Positions 17,836-27,719 of a stretch of DNA of 64,000 bases are shown here, one piece after another; the first letter of the stretch is position 1, and each line of letters starts with the position of its first letter. Origin of the DNA: Rhodococcoides corynebacterioides NBRC 14404 (GTDB lineage: Bacteria > Actinomycetota > Actinomycetes > Mycobacteriales > Mycobacteriaceae). The notes beneath the pieces were generated by a model. The model made no database searches and was not told the DNA's origin. It saw only the letters and a list, made by a program, of their open reading frames with translations. The position numbers and the translations under genes are program-made. The stretch lies in NCBI RefSeq assembly GCF_001894765.1, contig NZ_BCWV01000004.1:558001-622000 (forward strand), given 5' to 3'.

Positions 17836-19866
17836 GTGACCGACACCTCGCAGGCGCACCGGTATCCGACGCTGCTCTCCCCCTTCACGGTCGGCTCGGT
17901 GACCCTGCGCAACCGCGTCGTGATGGGCTCGATGCACACCGGCCTCGAGGACCGTGCGCACGACGCCGGAAAGCTCGCCGCGTACTTCGCCGAGCGGGCC
18001 CGCGGCGGGGTCGGCCTCATCGTGACGGGTGGCTACGCACCGAACCGGCGTGGGTGGTTGCTCCCGTTCGCGGCCAAGCTGACCAACCGGATCGAGGCGC
18101 GGCGCCATCGCCGCATCACCGCGGCCGTGCACGACGAGGGCGCGCGCATCGTGCTCCAGATCCTCCACGCGGGCCGCTACGCCTATCACCCCGGCGCCGC
18201 GTCGGCGTCGTCCCGCAAGTCCCCCATCTCCCCGTTCCGCCCCTGGCGCCTGACCGATCGCGGCGTCGAGCGACAGATCGACGCCTACGTGCGCTGCGCA
18301 CGCCTGGCGCAACGGGCCGGCTACGACGGCGTCGAGATCATGGGCGGCGAGGGCTACCTGATCAACCAGTTCCTCGCGCCGGCGACCAACCACCGATCGG
18401 ACCGCTGGGGCGGCTCGGCCGCGCACCGCCGCCGTCTGCCCGTGGAGATCGTGCGTCGCACCCGCGCCGCGGTGGGCCCCGACTTCCTGCTGATGTTCCG
18501 TCTGTCGATCGCGGACCTCGTCGCGCACGGGCAGACCTGGCCGGAGGTCGTCGCCCTGGCCCGGGAGCTCGAGGACGCAGGCGTGGATCTGCTCGACTCC
18601 GACATCGGCTGGCACGAGTCCCGCGTCCCCACCATCGTCACGTCGGTCCCTCGCGCCGCGTTCGCCGACGAGATCCGCCGCCTCTCCGACGTCGCGCGGG
18701 TCCCGGTGGTGGCCACCAACCGCATCTCCATGCCCGAGGTCGCGGAACAGCTGCTCGCCGACGGCGCCGCCGATCTGATCTCCATGGCCCGGCCCATGCT
18801 GGCGGACCCCGACTGGGTGGCCAAGGCCGGCGACGGCCGCCGCGACGAGATCAACACCTGCATCGCCTGCAACCAGGCGTGCCTCGATCACGTCTTCGTC
18901 CACCGCAAGGCCTCCTGTCTGCTCAACCCTCGTGCCGGCCGGGAGACCGAACTCGTTCTCGCACCGACCGTGCGGGCACGGGACATCGCCGTCGTCGGCG
19001 CCGGACCGGCCGGGTTGGCGGCCGCCGTCGAGCTGGGTCGACGTGGCCACCGCGTGACGCTCTTCGAGTCGAGCGATCGCATCGGCGGCCAGTTCGAGAT
19101 CGCCCGCCGCATCCCCGGCAAGGAGGAGTTCGCCGAGACGATCCGCTACTTCACCCACTCGCTCGACCGTGCCGGCGTCGACGTTCGCCTGGGCGTCACC
19201 GCCACCGTCGACGACGTCGTCGGCGCCGATCACGTCGTCCTCGCGACGGGTGTGGTGCCGCGCGTGCCGACGATCCCCGGCATCGATCACCCCAGCGTCG
19301 TCACCTACGCCGACGCGGTCCTCGGCCGCGCTCCGATCGGCGATCGCGTCGCCGTTATCGGGGCGGGCGGCATCGGCGTCGACGTCTGCACGTTCCTCAC
19401 CACGACGTCCTCGCCGACCCTCGACGTCGCGCGGTGGCGACGGGAGTGGGGCGTGACCGACGACCCGGCCGCGCGCGGCGGGCTGACCGAACGCCGGGTC
19501 GAGAGCCCGCGTCGACAGGTGTATCTGCTGCAGCGCACTCCCGGACGCATCGGCACCCGGCTCGGCAAGACCACCGGATGGGTTCACCGCGCGCACCTGG
19601 TGGACGGCGGCGTCGAGCAGCTCTCCGGCGTGACCTACCACCGTATCGACGATGCCGGCGTGCACCTCACGGTCGACGGTCGACCACGGACCCTGACCGT
19701 CGACACCGTGATCGTCTGCGCCGGTCAGGAGCCCGTTCGCACGTTGCTCGACGCCGTGACGACGGCCGGGATCGGGGTCGACGTCATCGGTGGGGCCGAG
19801 CGCGCCGCGGAGATCGACGCGAAGCGGGCCATCGAGCAGGGGACGCGGGTGGCCGCACGTTTGTGA
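17836..19866 (+). CDS. fadH: 2,4-dienoyl-CoA reductase (NADPH), Old Yellow Enzyme-FAD fusion
   Basis: 676-residue multi-cofactor flavoprotein. Residues about 1-360 form an FMN TIM barrel (LSPFTVGSVTLRNRVVMGSM, HAGRYAYHPGA, and YLINQFLAPATNHRSDRWGG). A [4Fe-4S] cluster site follows (CIACNQAC plus C in KASCLLNP). The rest is an FAD/NADPH domain (VVGAGPAGLAAAVELGRRGH and VIGAGGIGVDV). It reduces 2,4-dienoyl-CoA during oxidation of unsaturated fatty acids; related enzymes act on other enoates, so the substrate is inferred. GTG start at 17836. Confidence 0.86.
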   Translation: MTDTSQAHRYPTLLSPFTVGSVTLRNRVVMGSMHTGLEDRAHDAGKLAAYFAERARGGVGLIVTGGYAPNRRGWLLPFAAKLTNRIEARRHRRITAAVHDEGARIVLQILHAGRYAYHPGAASASSRKSPISPFRPWRLTDRGVERQIDAYVRCARLAQRAGYDGVEIMGGEGYLINQFLAPATNHRSDRWGGSAAHRRRLPVEIVRRTRAAVGPDFLLMFRLSIADLVAHGQTWPEVVALARELEDAGVDLLDSDIGWHESRVPTIVTSVPRAAFADEIRRLSDVARVPVVATNRISMPEVAEQLLADGAADLISMARPMLADPDWVAKAGDGRRDEINTCIACNQACLDHVFVHRKASCLLNPRAGRETELVLAPTVRARDIAVVGAGPAGLAAAVELGRRGHRVTLFESSDRIGGQFEIARRIPGKEEFAETIRYFTHSLDRAGVDVRLGVTATVDDVVGADHVVLATGVVPRVPTIPGIDHPSVVTYADAVLGRAPIGDRVAVIGAGGIGVDVCTFLTTTSSPTLDVARWRREWGVTDDPAARGGLTERRVESPRRQVYLLQRTPGRIGTRLGKTTGWVHRAHLVDGGVEQLSGVTYHRIDDAGVHLTVDGRPRTLTVDTVIVCAGQEPVRTLLDAVTTAGIGVDVIGGAERAAEIDAKRAIEQGTRVAARL

Positions 19867-19913
19867 CCTCTCCCGGTGCCGGACCCCCGCCGGCTTCGCT
19901 AGCCTGAGCGGTC

Positions 19914-20720
19914 GTGAGCCTCCCCGCACCCACCGCCGATGCCCGTGCCGTCGTGACCGGAGCGTCGTCCGGCATCGGCGAAGCCCTCGCCGCCGAACTC
20001 GCCGCCCGCGGTCACTCGCTGATCGTCGTCGCGCGGCGCGGTGACCTGTTGAACGCCCTCGCCGACCGCCTCACCGACGAGCACGGCGTCACCGTCGAGG
20101 TGCGGGTGAACGATCTCTCCGATCCCGTGCAGCGGCAGTCCTTGGCCGACGAACTCGCCGACCGCGACGTCTCGATCCTGTGCAACAACGCCGGTATCGC
20201 GACCTTCGGCCCGGTGGCGAAGCTCGACCCCGACTACGAGCGCGCCCAGGTGCAGCTCAACGCGGTGGCCGTGCACGACCTCACCCTCGCCGTCCTTCCG
20301 GGCATGATCGCTCGCGGCGCCGGCGGCATCCTGATCACCGGCTCCGCCGCCGGCAACATGGCCATCCCCAACAACGCGACCTACGCCGCCACCAAGGCCT
20401 TCGTGAACACCTTCTCGGAGTCCCTGCGCGCCGAACTCGCCGGCACCGGTGTGCACTGCACCCTGCTCGCGCCCGGTCCGGTTCGCACCGAGACCCCCGA
20501 CCCGGCCGACGCGTCGATCGTCGACAAGCTCGTCCCCGACTTCCTCTGGATCGACAGCGCCTACACCGCGCGGCTGTCCCTCGACGGGCTCGAGAAGAAC
20601 AAGATGCGTATCGTGCCCGGCATCCTCAGCAAGGGCATGTCCGTTGCGGGACAGTACAGTCCGCGGTTCATCACCGCGCCGATCGTGGGCAGCTTCTACA
20701 AGAAGCTCGGCGGGGAGTGA
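19914..20720 (+). CDS. cmrA: Mycolate reductase CmrA (short-chain dehydrogenase)
   Basis: 268-residue short-chain dehydrogenase. Cofactor motif TGASSGIG (16-23), ARR motif favouring NADPH, NNAG (about 91-94) and catalytic TGS plus YAATK near 140-163. Gene order cmrA, DUF853 ATPase on the opposite strand, then orn matches Rv2509-Rv2510c-Rv2511 of M. tuberculosis, where Rv2509 reduces the 3-oxo-mycolate precursor, the last step of mycolic acid synthesis. The C-terminal SFYKKLGGE resembles the mycobacterial tail. GTG start at 19914. This gene is a strong indicator that the host makes mycolic acids. Confidence 0.88.
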   Translation: MSLPAPTADARAVVTGASSGIGEALAAELAARGHSLIVVARRGDLLNALADRLTDEHGVTVEVRVNDLSDPVQRQSLADELADRDVSILCNNAGIATFGPVAKLDPDYERAQVQLNAVAVHDLTLAVLPGMIARGAGGILITGSAAGNMAIPNNATYAATKAFVNTFSESLRAELAGTGVHCTLLAPGPVRTETPDPADASIVDKLVPDFLWIDSAYTARLSLDGLEKNKMRIVPGILSKGMSVAGQYSPRFITAPIVGSFYKKLGGE

Positions 20721-20749
20721 TCACCGGCGTCGGCTGAATCCGACTGCCG

Positions 20750-22327
20750 TCACCGCCGGCGGCGGCCCGTCCCGAAGATGCTCCGCGAGATCTCGCGTCC
20801 GGCCGCGCTGGCGGCGGAACGCAAGAAGCTCTTCACCGCAGGATTGCTCATGATCCGTTCGGCGGCGGACGGGCCGGACGGCTCGGGAGCCGGGAGCGGC
20901 GGCAGGTCGTAGGTCTGTGGCAGCGGCGGGAATTCGGGTTCGGCAGTCGGCGCAGTCGGTGCCGTCGGCGGCGCGAGGCGGGCGGACAGGCGCTCGTACG
21001 CCGAGTCGCGGTCGACGGTCTCCGCGTACGTCGCATGCAGCGGACTCGCCGCCGCCGCCGCGGCGATCGCCTCGGTGCCGATGGTGTCCATCAGCGACTG
21101 CGGCGGCCGAATCCTGGTCCACGCCACCGGGGTCGGCGCGCCACGCTCGGACAGCACGGTGACCACGGCCTCACCGGTACCGAGCGTCGTCAACGCCTCC
21201 TCGAGGTCGTAGTCCTCGCTCGTGGGATACGTCCGCACCGTCTTCGTCAGCGCCTTCTGATCGTCCGGGGTGAAGGCGCGCAGGGCGTGCTGGACCCGCG
21301 CTCCGAGCTGGGAGAGCACCGGGCCGGGAACGTCGGTCGGCAGCTGGGTGCAGAAGAAGATGCCCACCCCCTTCGAGCGGATCAGCTTGACCGTCTGTTC
21401 CACCTGCTGCAGGAAGGCCTTGGACGCGTCCGCGAACAGCAGATGCGCCTCGTCGAAGACGAACACGAGTTTCGGCTTGTCCAGATCGCCTTCCTCGGGC
21501 AGCGTCTGGAACAGATCGGCCAGGATCCACATGAGGAACGTGGAGAACAGCGCCGGCCGTGCAGCGAGCGGTCCGAGCTCGAACAGCGACAGCACGCCGC
21601 GCCCGTCCGGCGTGACGCGCAGCAGATCCTCGGTACGGATCTCCGGCTCGCCGAAGAAGGTGTCACCCCCGTCCGCCTCCAGGTTGACCAGCGCCCGCAG
21701 GATCACGCCGGCCGTCGACGACGACACTCCGCCGATGCCCTTCAGGTCCGCCTTGCCCTCCTCACTGGTCAGGTGCGTGATCACCGAACGCAGATCCTTC
21801 AGATCGAGCAACGCCAGACCCTGCGTGTCCGCCCAGTGGAAGATCAACCCCAAGGTGGATTCCTGGGTCGCGTTCAGTCCCAACACCTTCGAGAGCAGAA
21901 TCGGTCCGAAGGAGCTGATCGTGGCGCGGACGGGGATCGCACCGCCCTCGGTCCCGAGGGAGAGGAACTCCACCGGGAAACCCTCCGGCGCCCATCCTTC
22001 GGCGGCGGTGTCGACGGCGCGAGCCCGAATCTTCTCCGAATCCTCGCCCGCCCGTGACAGTCCCGACAGGTCGCCCTTGACGTCCGCGAGCACCACGGGA
22101 ACGCCTGCACGGGAGAGCTGTTCGGCGATCACCTGGATCGTCTTGGTCTTACCGGTTCCGGTCGCGCCGGCCACGAGACCGTGGCGATTCATCGTCGCCA
22201 GCGGGAGACGCACGCGCGCCGAGGCGTCCGCCGCACCGCCCAGCACCACAGTCCCGAGTTCGACGGCCGCACCCTCCGTGGCGTAACCGGCGGCGATGGC
22301 AGCGGAGCGGGATGCGGCATCGGTCAT
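20750..22327 (-). CDS. HerA-like ATPase, DUF853 family
   Basis: 525-residue P-loop ATPase. Walker [13 protein letters not shown] (about residue 54), Walker [14 protein letters not shown], and [20 protein letters not shown] are typical of the DUF853/HerA-like family. Members are hexameric and thought to pump DNA or remodel proteins; the bacterial function is not known. The last 90 residues are Pro/Ala-rich and probably flexible. It lies between cmrA and orn as in mycobacteria (Rv2510c), and is divergent from orn across 63 bases. Confidence 0.87.
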   Translation of the reverse strand: MTDAASRSAAIAAGYATEGAAVELGTVVLGGAADASARVRLPLATMNRHGLVAGATGTGKTKTIQVIAEQLSRAGVPVVLADVKGDLSGLSRAGEDSEKIRARAVDTAAEGWAPEGFPVEFLSLGTEGGAIPVRATISSFGPILLSKVLGLNATQESTLGLIFHWADTQGLALLDLKDLRSVITHLTSEEGKADLKGIGGVSSSTAGVILRALVNLEADGGDTFFGEPEIRTEDLLRVTPDGRGVLSLFELGPLAARPALFSTFLMWILADLFQTLPEEGDLDKPKLVFVFDEAHLLFADASKAFLQQVEQTVKLIRSKGVGIFFCTQLPTDVPGPVLSQLGARVQHALRAFTPDDQKALTKTVRTYPTSEDYDLEEALTTLGTGEAVVTVLSERGAPTPVAWTRIRPPQSLMDTIGTEAIAAAAAASPLHATYAETVDRDSAYERLSARLAPPTAPTAPTAEPEFPPLPQTYDLPPLPAPEPSGPSAAERIMSNPAVKSFLRSAASAAGREISRSIFGTGRRRR

Positions 22328-22390
22328 GAGACGACCCTAGCGCCGAGGTCTAGGGTGAGCAGGACAACGGCACCGAACGTGAGGCACGAC

Positions 22391-22996
22391 GTGAGCAAGG
22401 ATTTCCTGGTCTGGATCGACTGCGAGATGACGGGTCTCGACCTGGCCTCGGACAAGCTGATCGAGATCGCCGCGCTGGTGACGGACAGCGACCTGACCGT
22501 GCTCGGCGACGGGGTCGACATCGTGATCCATGCGGACGACGACGCGCTCGCGAACATGCCGGACGTCGTCACCGAGATGCACGCCAAGTCCGGACTGACC
22601 GAGGAGGTCCGGCGGTCCACGGTCACCCTCGAGGAGGCGCAGGAGCAGGTCCTGGCGTACATCCGGGCGCACGTGCCGGAAAAGGCCGCACCGCTGGCGG
22701 GCAACTCCATCGCGACCGACCGCGGATTCCTGGCTCGGGACATGCCCGAGCTCGACGACTACCTCCACTACCGGATGATCGACGTCAGCTCCGTGAAGGA
22801 ACTGTGCCGTCGCTGGTACCCGCGGATCTACTTCGGTCAGCCGCAGAAGGGGCTCGCGCACCGGGCCCTGGCGGACATCGAGGAGTCCATCCGCGAGCTG
22901 AAGTACTACCGGCGGACGGCCTTCGTCGCACCCCCCGGTCCCACCACCGAGCAGATCGGGACGGTCGTGCGTTCCCTGACCGGCGGCGACGCCTGA
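22391..22996 (+). CDS. orn: Oligoribonuclease
   Basis: 201-residue DEDDh exonuclease that finishes RNA decay by cutting 2-5 base oligonucleotides, including pGpG from cyclic-di-GMP turnover. Catalytic residues are visible: D and E in [12 protein letters not shown] in [17 protein letters not shown], and H/D in [18 protein letters not shown]. The GTG at 22391 gives the family N-terminus. The C-terminus carries about 25 extra residues compared with the E. coli enzyme, as in other actinobacteria. Confidence 0.96.
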   Translation: MSKDFLVWIDCEMTGLDLASDKLIEIAALVTDSDLTVLGDGVDIVIHADDDALANMPDVVTEMHAKSGLTEEVRRSTVTLEEAQEQVLAYIRAHVPEKAAPLAGNSIATDRGFLARDMPELDDYLHYRMIDVSSVKELCRRWYPRIYFGQPQKGLAHRALADIEESIRELKYYRRTAFVAPPGPTTEQIGTVVRSLTGGDA

Positions 22997-23110
22997 GACC
23001 GACCGGCGGGCGCGCCCGGGACCGACCGGCAGGACCGGGACCGATTGGCTTCCGGCCGCGGGGTCAGGCTAGTATCGAACGCGCTGCGCGCCCGGTGGGT
23101 GCGTCGCGAT

Positions 23111-23184
23111 GGTGGGCGTAGTTCAGTTGGTAGAGCACCAGGTTGTGATCCTGGCTGTCGCGGGTTCGAGTCCCGTCGTCCACC
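23111..23184 (+). tRNA. tRNA-His (anticodon GTG)
   Basis: Acceptor arms GTGGGCG (23112-23118) and CGTCCAC (23177-23183) pair, with the extra G at 23111 facing C23184, the hallmark of tRNA-His. The loop TTGTGAT gives anticodon GTG. D and T arms are standard, and CCA is not encoded. Confidence 0.97.
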
Positions 23185-23190
23185 CCGACG

Positions 23191-23224
23191 AGAAGGGCCC
23201 CGGTCATCCGACCGGGGCCCTTCT
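23191..23224. terminator. Bidirectional terminator between tRNA-His and the BCCT transporter
   Basis: A perfect 14-base stem (23191-23204 with 23211-23224) closes a six-base loop. The ends are AGAA and TTCT, so a short T-run occurs on both strands. It lies six bases after the tRNA and ten bases before the minus-strand stop. Confidence 0.88.
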
Positions 23225-23234
23225 TGCATTCCGC

Positions 23235-25076
23235 CTACTTATTGGTGGTCTGCGCCTGCGCCGATTCCTCGAACTGCGGGGTGTCGAACACCTCGCCGCC
23301 CAACGGATCCTGCGGCTCGGCGTCGGCCACGTACTGCGCATCGCCGGTGGCGGCGTCGACGTCGATGGCCGATTGCGGAACGTCCTGGATCGCGAGGACC
23401 ACGTGATCGCCCGCCGGCGCCGAGGTGCCGTTCTGCTGCGTCGGCAGCGAGAGTCCGGCGAACGTGGCGGACACTCCCCCGCGGCGGACGGTGCGCGCTC
23501 CCGTGCGGGTCACCCGCGTGTCGGCGGTGGGCGTGATGCGGACGTATCGCGGCGTGGTCGCCACGTCGTACCGGAACGCCTTGAGCATCGACACACAGGC
23601 CAGCACGAGGACGACCGAGAAGGGCACCGCCGTCGCGATCGATGCCGTCTGCAGGGCCGTCAGTGACCCGGACCCGCCGATGAGCAGCAGGACCGCTGCC
23701 GCGATGCCTTCGAGCACACTCCAGAACACCCGGGTGATCTTCGGGGTCTCGAGGTCGCCGCCCGTCGAGAGGATGTCGATGACGAGCGACCCGGAGTCGG
23801 AGGACGTGACGAAGAAGAAGACGATCACGAGGATCGCGAGCACGCTGGTGATGGTGGCCAACGGCAGCCCGTCGAGCAGTTGGAACAGCGAGGTGTCGAC
23901 GTCGACGGCACCGTCGGCGTTGGTCATGGACCCGTCGCCCCGCTGCCGCAGGATGGCGGCGTCACCGAAGATCGTGAACCACAGGGAACCGATCACGGTG
24001 GGGGCCAACAGAACACCGAAGACGAACTCGCGAATGGTGCGGCCGCGGGAGATGCGGGCGATGAACATGCCGACGAAGGGCGCCCAGCTCATCCACCAGC
24101 CCCAGTAGAAGATGGTCCACGCGCCGGTCCAGCCGTCTTCCGCGAACGGCGAGGTCCGCAGCATCAGCTCGGGGAACGACTGGATGTACCCGCCGAGGTT
24201 CTGCACCCAGGACTGCAGAAGGAAGAGCGTGGGGCCGGCGATCAGAACGAAGAGAGCCAACGCCGCGGCGAGGCCCATGTTGATGTTGGACAACCACTTC
24301 AGGCCGCGCGAGACGCCGGAGACCACCGAGAAGGTCGCCATGCCGGTGACCAGGACGATGAGACCGATCACCAGCCAGTTGTTCACCTCGAACCATCCGA
24401 GATAGCCGAGTCCGGCGGAGATCTGCTGCACACCGAACCCGAGGGACGTCGCCACTCCGAACAGCGTGCCCACGATGGCGACGACGTCGATCGCGTGACC
24501 GATACCGCCCTCGATCCGCGTGCGGCCGAGCAACGGTTCCAACAGCCATCGCACCGAGAGCGGCCGGCCCTTGCGGTAGGTCATGTAGGCCAGCCCGAGG
24601 CCGACCACGACGTAGATCGCCCAGGCGTGCAGACCCCAGTGATACAGCGTGAGCTCGAGAGCCTGATTCGCCGCGGCGTCGGTGGAGCCGGGGACCCCGC
24701 CCGCCACCGGCGGCGTGACGTAGTGCGACAGGGGCTCGGCGACGCCGTAGAACACCAGGCCGATGCCCATTCCCGCGCTGAAGAGCATGGTGAACCAGGA
24801 CAGCACGCCGAACTCGGGCGTCTCGTCGTCCCGCCCGAGTCGGATGTTGCCGATACGGCTCACGCCGCAGTAGAAGGCGAACGCGACGAACACGGTGGCG
24901 ACCAAGATGTACCACCATCCGACGCCGTCCGTGATGGCCGAGTTGAGGCGCTCGAAGGCGTCCTCGGCGGTCTTGGCGAACAACACCGAGAAGCCGATCA
25001 TCAGGACGATCAGCAGTGTGGCAGGGACGAACACGGGCTTGCGGAGCCCGCGCCACGCGGTCGTGAGGGACGACAT
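23235..25076 (-). CDS. BCCT family betaine-type transporter
   Basis: 613-residue sodium-coupled transporter with twelve helices. The motif SAGMGIGLVFYGVAEPLSHY matches BetP-like carriers; choline carriers usually have Asp in place of the last Gly of GMGIG. The Trp-rich helix FYWGWWMSWAPFVGMFIARI forms the substrate box. The last 100 residues are cytosolic, first basic (TRTGARTVRRGG) then acidic, comparable in place to the osmosensing tail of BetP. It likely imports glycine betaine or another osmolyte under salt stress. It ends at a strong terminator shared with tRNA-His. Confidence 0.9.
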   Translation of the reverse strand: MSSLTTAWRGLRKPVFVPATLLIVLMIGFSVLFAKTAEDAFERLNSAITDGVGWWYILVATVFVAFAFYCGVSRIGNIRLGRDDETPEFGVLSWFTMLFSAGMGIGLVFYGVAEPLSHYVTPPVAGGVPGSTDAAANQALELTLYHWGLHAWAIYVVVGLGLAYMTYRKGRPLSVRWLLEPLLGRTRIEGGIGHAIDVVAIVGTLFGVATSLGFGVQQISAGLGYLGWFEVNNWLVIGLIVLVTGMATFSVVSGVSRGLKWLSNINMGLAAALALFVLIAGPTLFLLQSWVQNLGGYIQSFPELMLRTSPFAEDGWTGAWTIFYWGWWMSWAPFVGMFIARISRGRTIREFVFGVLLAPTVIGSLWFTIFGDAAILRQRGDGSMTNADGAVDVDTSLFQLLDGLPLATITSVLAILVIVFFFVTSSDSGSLVIDILSTGGDLETPKITRVFWSVLEGIAAAVLLLIGGSGSLTALQTASIATAVPFSVVLVLACVSMLKAFRYDVATTPRYVRITPTADTRVTRTGARTVRRGGVSATFAGLSLPTQQNGTSAPAGDHVVLAIQDVPQSAIDVDAATGDAQYVADAEPQDPLGGEVFDTPQFEESAQAQTTNK

Positions 25077-25161
25077 GACGGGAAAGGACCTCGGTTCTCA
25101 TCGCAGGATCGGGAGCGTGTGGGCCCGCTGGGCACGGGAACGCTATCCCCTGTCGATGCAG

Positions 25162-25176
25162 TGTGGCCAATCCACA
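25162..25176. promoter_or_regulatory. Inverted repeat upstream of the BCCT gene
   Basis: TGTGG and CCACA flank a five-base spacer in the 154-base gap between the BCCT gene and the DUF4185 gene. The arms are short; this could be an operator or chance. Confidence 0.25.
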
Positions 25177-25230
25177 GACTGGGCAAACCGGGCGGTCGGA
25201 CAGCGCGTCTCGCCGACGACCGGTGCGACG

Positions 25231-26466
25231 TCACCGCAGCGCGTCGAGGTCCGTTTCGAGCAGGAGCACCTGGTAGGACGAGTACTGGGACGCGGTGAAG
25301 TACAGCTTGTCGCCCGAGGAGCGCGGAAGGACGAACGGCGCGTAGAGACCGCCGCCGGGGTAGTTGCCGACGTCGTTGTTGGTCACCAGGGTGGTCGGCG
25401 CGGACCACGGACCTTCCGGGGACGGAGCGGTCCGCGCGACGATACGTCCCTCGACGTCGTTGCCGTAGAGCATGACGAATCGGCCCAGGTAGTCGTTCCA
25501 CGTCACCGACAGCTCACCCACGGGCTGCTCGACGACGGGGGCGGCGGCCGCGACGTCCGGGGACCACCCCGACCCGTTCCAGTACTCGAAGCGCCGCAGG
25601 TCCAACAACCCGTCCGGGGCGACGCGACCGAGGTACGCCGCGCCGAGGCGACCGTTCGGGGTGCCGTACTGGTAGACCATGCCGTCTCGGCCGCGCACGA
25701 AGGCGGACTGCTGGAACTTGCCGTCGAGCTGCTCGGCGCCCGGCAGGGTGACCCCGGTGTTGTACCGGGTGGTGCTCGGTTCCGGCGTCCAGGTCTGGCC
25801 GTTGTCGCGCGAGGTCGCGGTGAAGGCGTAGTTGGTGGACCAGACCGACCCGTTCCAGCCGCGGACGGACATGAACTGCAGGTACTGCACCCCGTCCACC
25901 GCGATACCGGCGGTCGGGACCACCGTCTGCTCCACCGGGGCGAGTCCCAGCGCGGAGACGGCCTGCTGGGCGACGCGGGGTTCGAGCGCGGTCACGGCCG
26001 CACCCGATCGCACGTCGCCGGGAACGGCGTCGGGCACGGTCAGGCCGTCGGCGAGGTTCGCGTCGTCACTGCGCAGGATCACGTTGTGCCGCCACTGCCC
26101 GCCGGGCACGACGCAGCTGCCGAAGGTGTCACCGAAGGCGAGAAGGGTCTGGCCGGCGCCGTTGTCCCACGAGACGCCGAGGTCGGTTCCGGTGATGCCG
26201 AACCGATCGAAGGTGCGGTTGGGGCCGGCCTGACCGCTGACCCAGTCGACGATGCGGGTGTTGGGTCCGGCGTAGCGAGGCGGCGCGCCCTGGGGGCCGG
26301 CGGCCTGCTGCCCGAGCCCGCCGATCCCGGTGATGCCCGTGCCGGAGATGCCGCCGCACGGTTCGGCCGAGGCGACCGCCGGCCCGACCACCGCCCCGGT
26401 GACCAGCGTGCCGACCACCGTCGCCGTCGTCGTCAGAGCAGCAGCCAGCTTGAAATACCCGCGCAC
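25231..26466 (-). CDS. Secreted DUF4185 protein, possible arabinan-active glycosidase
   Basis: 411-residue exported protein. The signal peptide ends VVGPAVASA-E (about residue 34). The mature part is a DUF4185 five-bladed propeller: DLGVSWDNGAGQTLLAFGDTFG, then QNGQTW-like and NDYLGRFVMLYGN repeats. Members of this family in mycobacteria were shown to cut D-arabinan of the cell wall (family GH183); whether this one is active is not known. The next genes encode a cell-wall peptidase and a transpeptidase, which fits an envelope role. Confidence 0.8.
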   Translation of the reverse strand: MRGYFKLAAALTTTATVVGTLVTGAVVGPAVASAEPCGGISGTGITGIGGLGQQAAGPQGAPPRYAGPNTRIVDWVSGQAGPNRTFDRFGITGTDLGVSWDNGAGQTLLAFGDTFGSCVVPGGQWRHNVILRSDDANLADGLTVPDAVPGDVRSGAAVTALEPRVAQQAVSALGLAPVEQTVVPTAGIAVDGVQYLQFMSVRGWNGSVWSTNYAFTATSRDNGQTWTPEPSTTRYNTGVTLPGAEQLDGKFQQSAFVRGRDGMVYQYGTPNGRLGAAYLGRVAPDGLLDLRRFEYWNGSGWSPDVAAAAPVVEQPVGELSVTWNDYLGRFVMLYGNDVEGRIVARTAPSPEGPWSAPTTLVTNNDVGNYPGGGLYAPFVLPRSSGDKLYFTASQYSSYQVLLLETDLDALR

Positions 26467-26911
26467 CGTCGGTCGTCCCCCACGTTCGTCCCCTCCGCGG
26501 CTCGGGTCGAGCCGCGGTCCTGCAGCACGAATGATGGCACGTCGGGCGTGCGCACCTGTCGCCGCCCCCGTTTCGCGGTGATCGACCGCATGGCATGCCG
26601 GTTACGGGCCGATCACGCCGACCGCGCGAATTACGGTGATGTAATTGTTAATTGGTGTGACCGCGAGATACTTCTGTGACGTAAAGTGGCCGCTGGCGCT
26701 CTTGGGGAAGGTGCGCCGCACAGATACTCGTGTTGTTCGTGAGACCTGTCGATCGTGGATGTCAAGGGAAGGGCATCGACGTCGACCGGCCTCGTGCGAC
26801 CGTCGGCCGTCCCGGCCCGACGGTCGTCGGCGACGTCTGCTCGGCTCACCTCCTCCGTCTGCGCCGGTCAGATCGACGACGCCCGCATCCGGGCGCAACC
26901 GGAGGTAGCAC
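26467..26911. other. 445-base intergenic region upstream of the M23 peptidase
   Basis: It separates two divergent secreted-protein genes. An AT-rich island (about 26625-26690) contains the inverted repeat AATTAC-N6-GTAATT (26629-26646) and two TGTGAC boxes (26657-26662 and 26681-26686), and probably holds promoters. The rest, up to the GGAGG ribosome site at 26901, is a 200-base leader. I compared it with the cyclic-di-AMP (ydaO) riboswitch common before such genes and did not see the conserved motifs. Confidence 0.4.
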
Positions 26912-27700
26912 GTGCATCACGAACTCGACACGTCCACTCGGGAATCGGGGTCCCGTTCCGTCACCACCCGCCGGGGAAGGCGGGTCATCGGGGGCGCCGT
27001 TCTCGGCGTAGCGCTCACGGGCAGCCTCGTTCTGGGGGCCGCTCCGGCCACCGCGGCACCCGCTCTGCCGCCCCTGCCCGCGATCCCCGGCCTGCCGGCG
27101 ATTCCGGGTCTGCCCCTCACCGCGAAGCAGCAGGCCGCGATCCTGGCCGCTGTCTTCGACGCCACGGGCGTCCTGGTCCAGGAGGTCGCGGGCCTGGTGC
27201 TCGGCGATCAGTTCCTGACGCCGCCCAGCGGATCCGCCGGCCCCGGCACCTCGCCGGCCGTGCCTCCGTTCACGTCCACCCCCGGTATCGGGGGGTCGCG
27301 CCTCCCGCTCGCACCGGGATCGTTCGAGGTGACCTCGGGCTTCGGCGGGCGGGGCAACCCGACGGGCGGCGGTTGGCAGAACCACCAGGGCATCGACTTC
27401 GCGGCGCCGTCGGGCACCACGATCTTCGCCGTGACCGGTGGCACCGTCACCCGCGCCGGTGACAACGGCGACGGCTACGGCAACCTCGTGATCATCAAGA
27501 AGGGTGACACCGAGGTGCTCTACGGCCACCAGAGCCGCATCGACGTCTCGGTGGGCGACACCGTCGCACCCGGCCAGGCCATCGGCGCGGTCGGCAGCAC
27601 GGGCGACTCCACCGGTCCTCACCTGCACTTCGAGGTGCGCCGCGGCGGCGAGGCCGTCGATCCCGTCGGCTACCTGACGGCGCTGGGCCTGCGGGTCTAG
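26912..27700 (+). CDS. Secreted M23 (LytM) peptidoglycan endopeptidase
   Basis: 262-residue exported metallopeptidase. A long N-region, then signal peptide GAVLGVALTGSLVLGAAPATAAP. A short Pro-Leu repeat (PALPPLPAIPGLPAIPGLP) leads to the catalytic domain, with zinc ligands in NHQGIDFAAP (H and D) and GPHLHFEVR (second H), and the catalytic His in YGHQSRI. All metal ligands are present, so it should be active rather than a regulator. The GTG at 26912 is seven bases after GGAGG. It probably trims cell-wall cross-links during growth. Confidence 0.9.
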   Translation: MHHELDTSTRESGSRSVTTRRGRRVIGGAVLGVALTGSLVLGAAPATAAPALPPLPAIPGLPAIPGLPLTAKQQAAILAAVFDATGVLVQEVAGLVLGDQFLTPPSGSAGPGTSPAVPPFTSTPGIGGSRLPLAPGSFEVTSGFGGRGNPTGGGWQNHQGIDFAAPSGTTIFAVTGGTVTRAGDNGDGYGNLVIIKKGDTEVLYGHQSRIDVSVGDTVAPGQAIGAVGSTGDSTGPHLHFEVRRGGEAVDPVGYLTALGLRV

Positions 27701-27719
27701 AACCCAGTTCTCACCGGCT

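Noticed and set aside
17821-19929. 700-codon minus-strand open frame opposite fadH
   Set aside because: High GC leaves long antisense frames open; the product has no coherent fold or motif, while the plus-strand frame has three complete cofactor domains.
22997-23050. Repeated GACCGACCGGC units after orn
   Set aside because: Direct, not inverted, and too short to suggest a repeat element or a terminator.
26700-26911. Possible cyclic-di-AMP (ydaO) riboswitch before the M23 gene
   Set aside because: I could not find its conserved core motifs in the leader.
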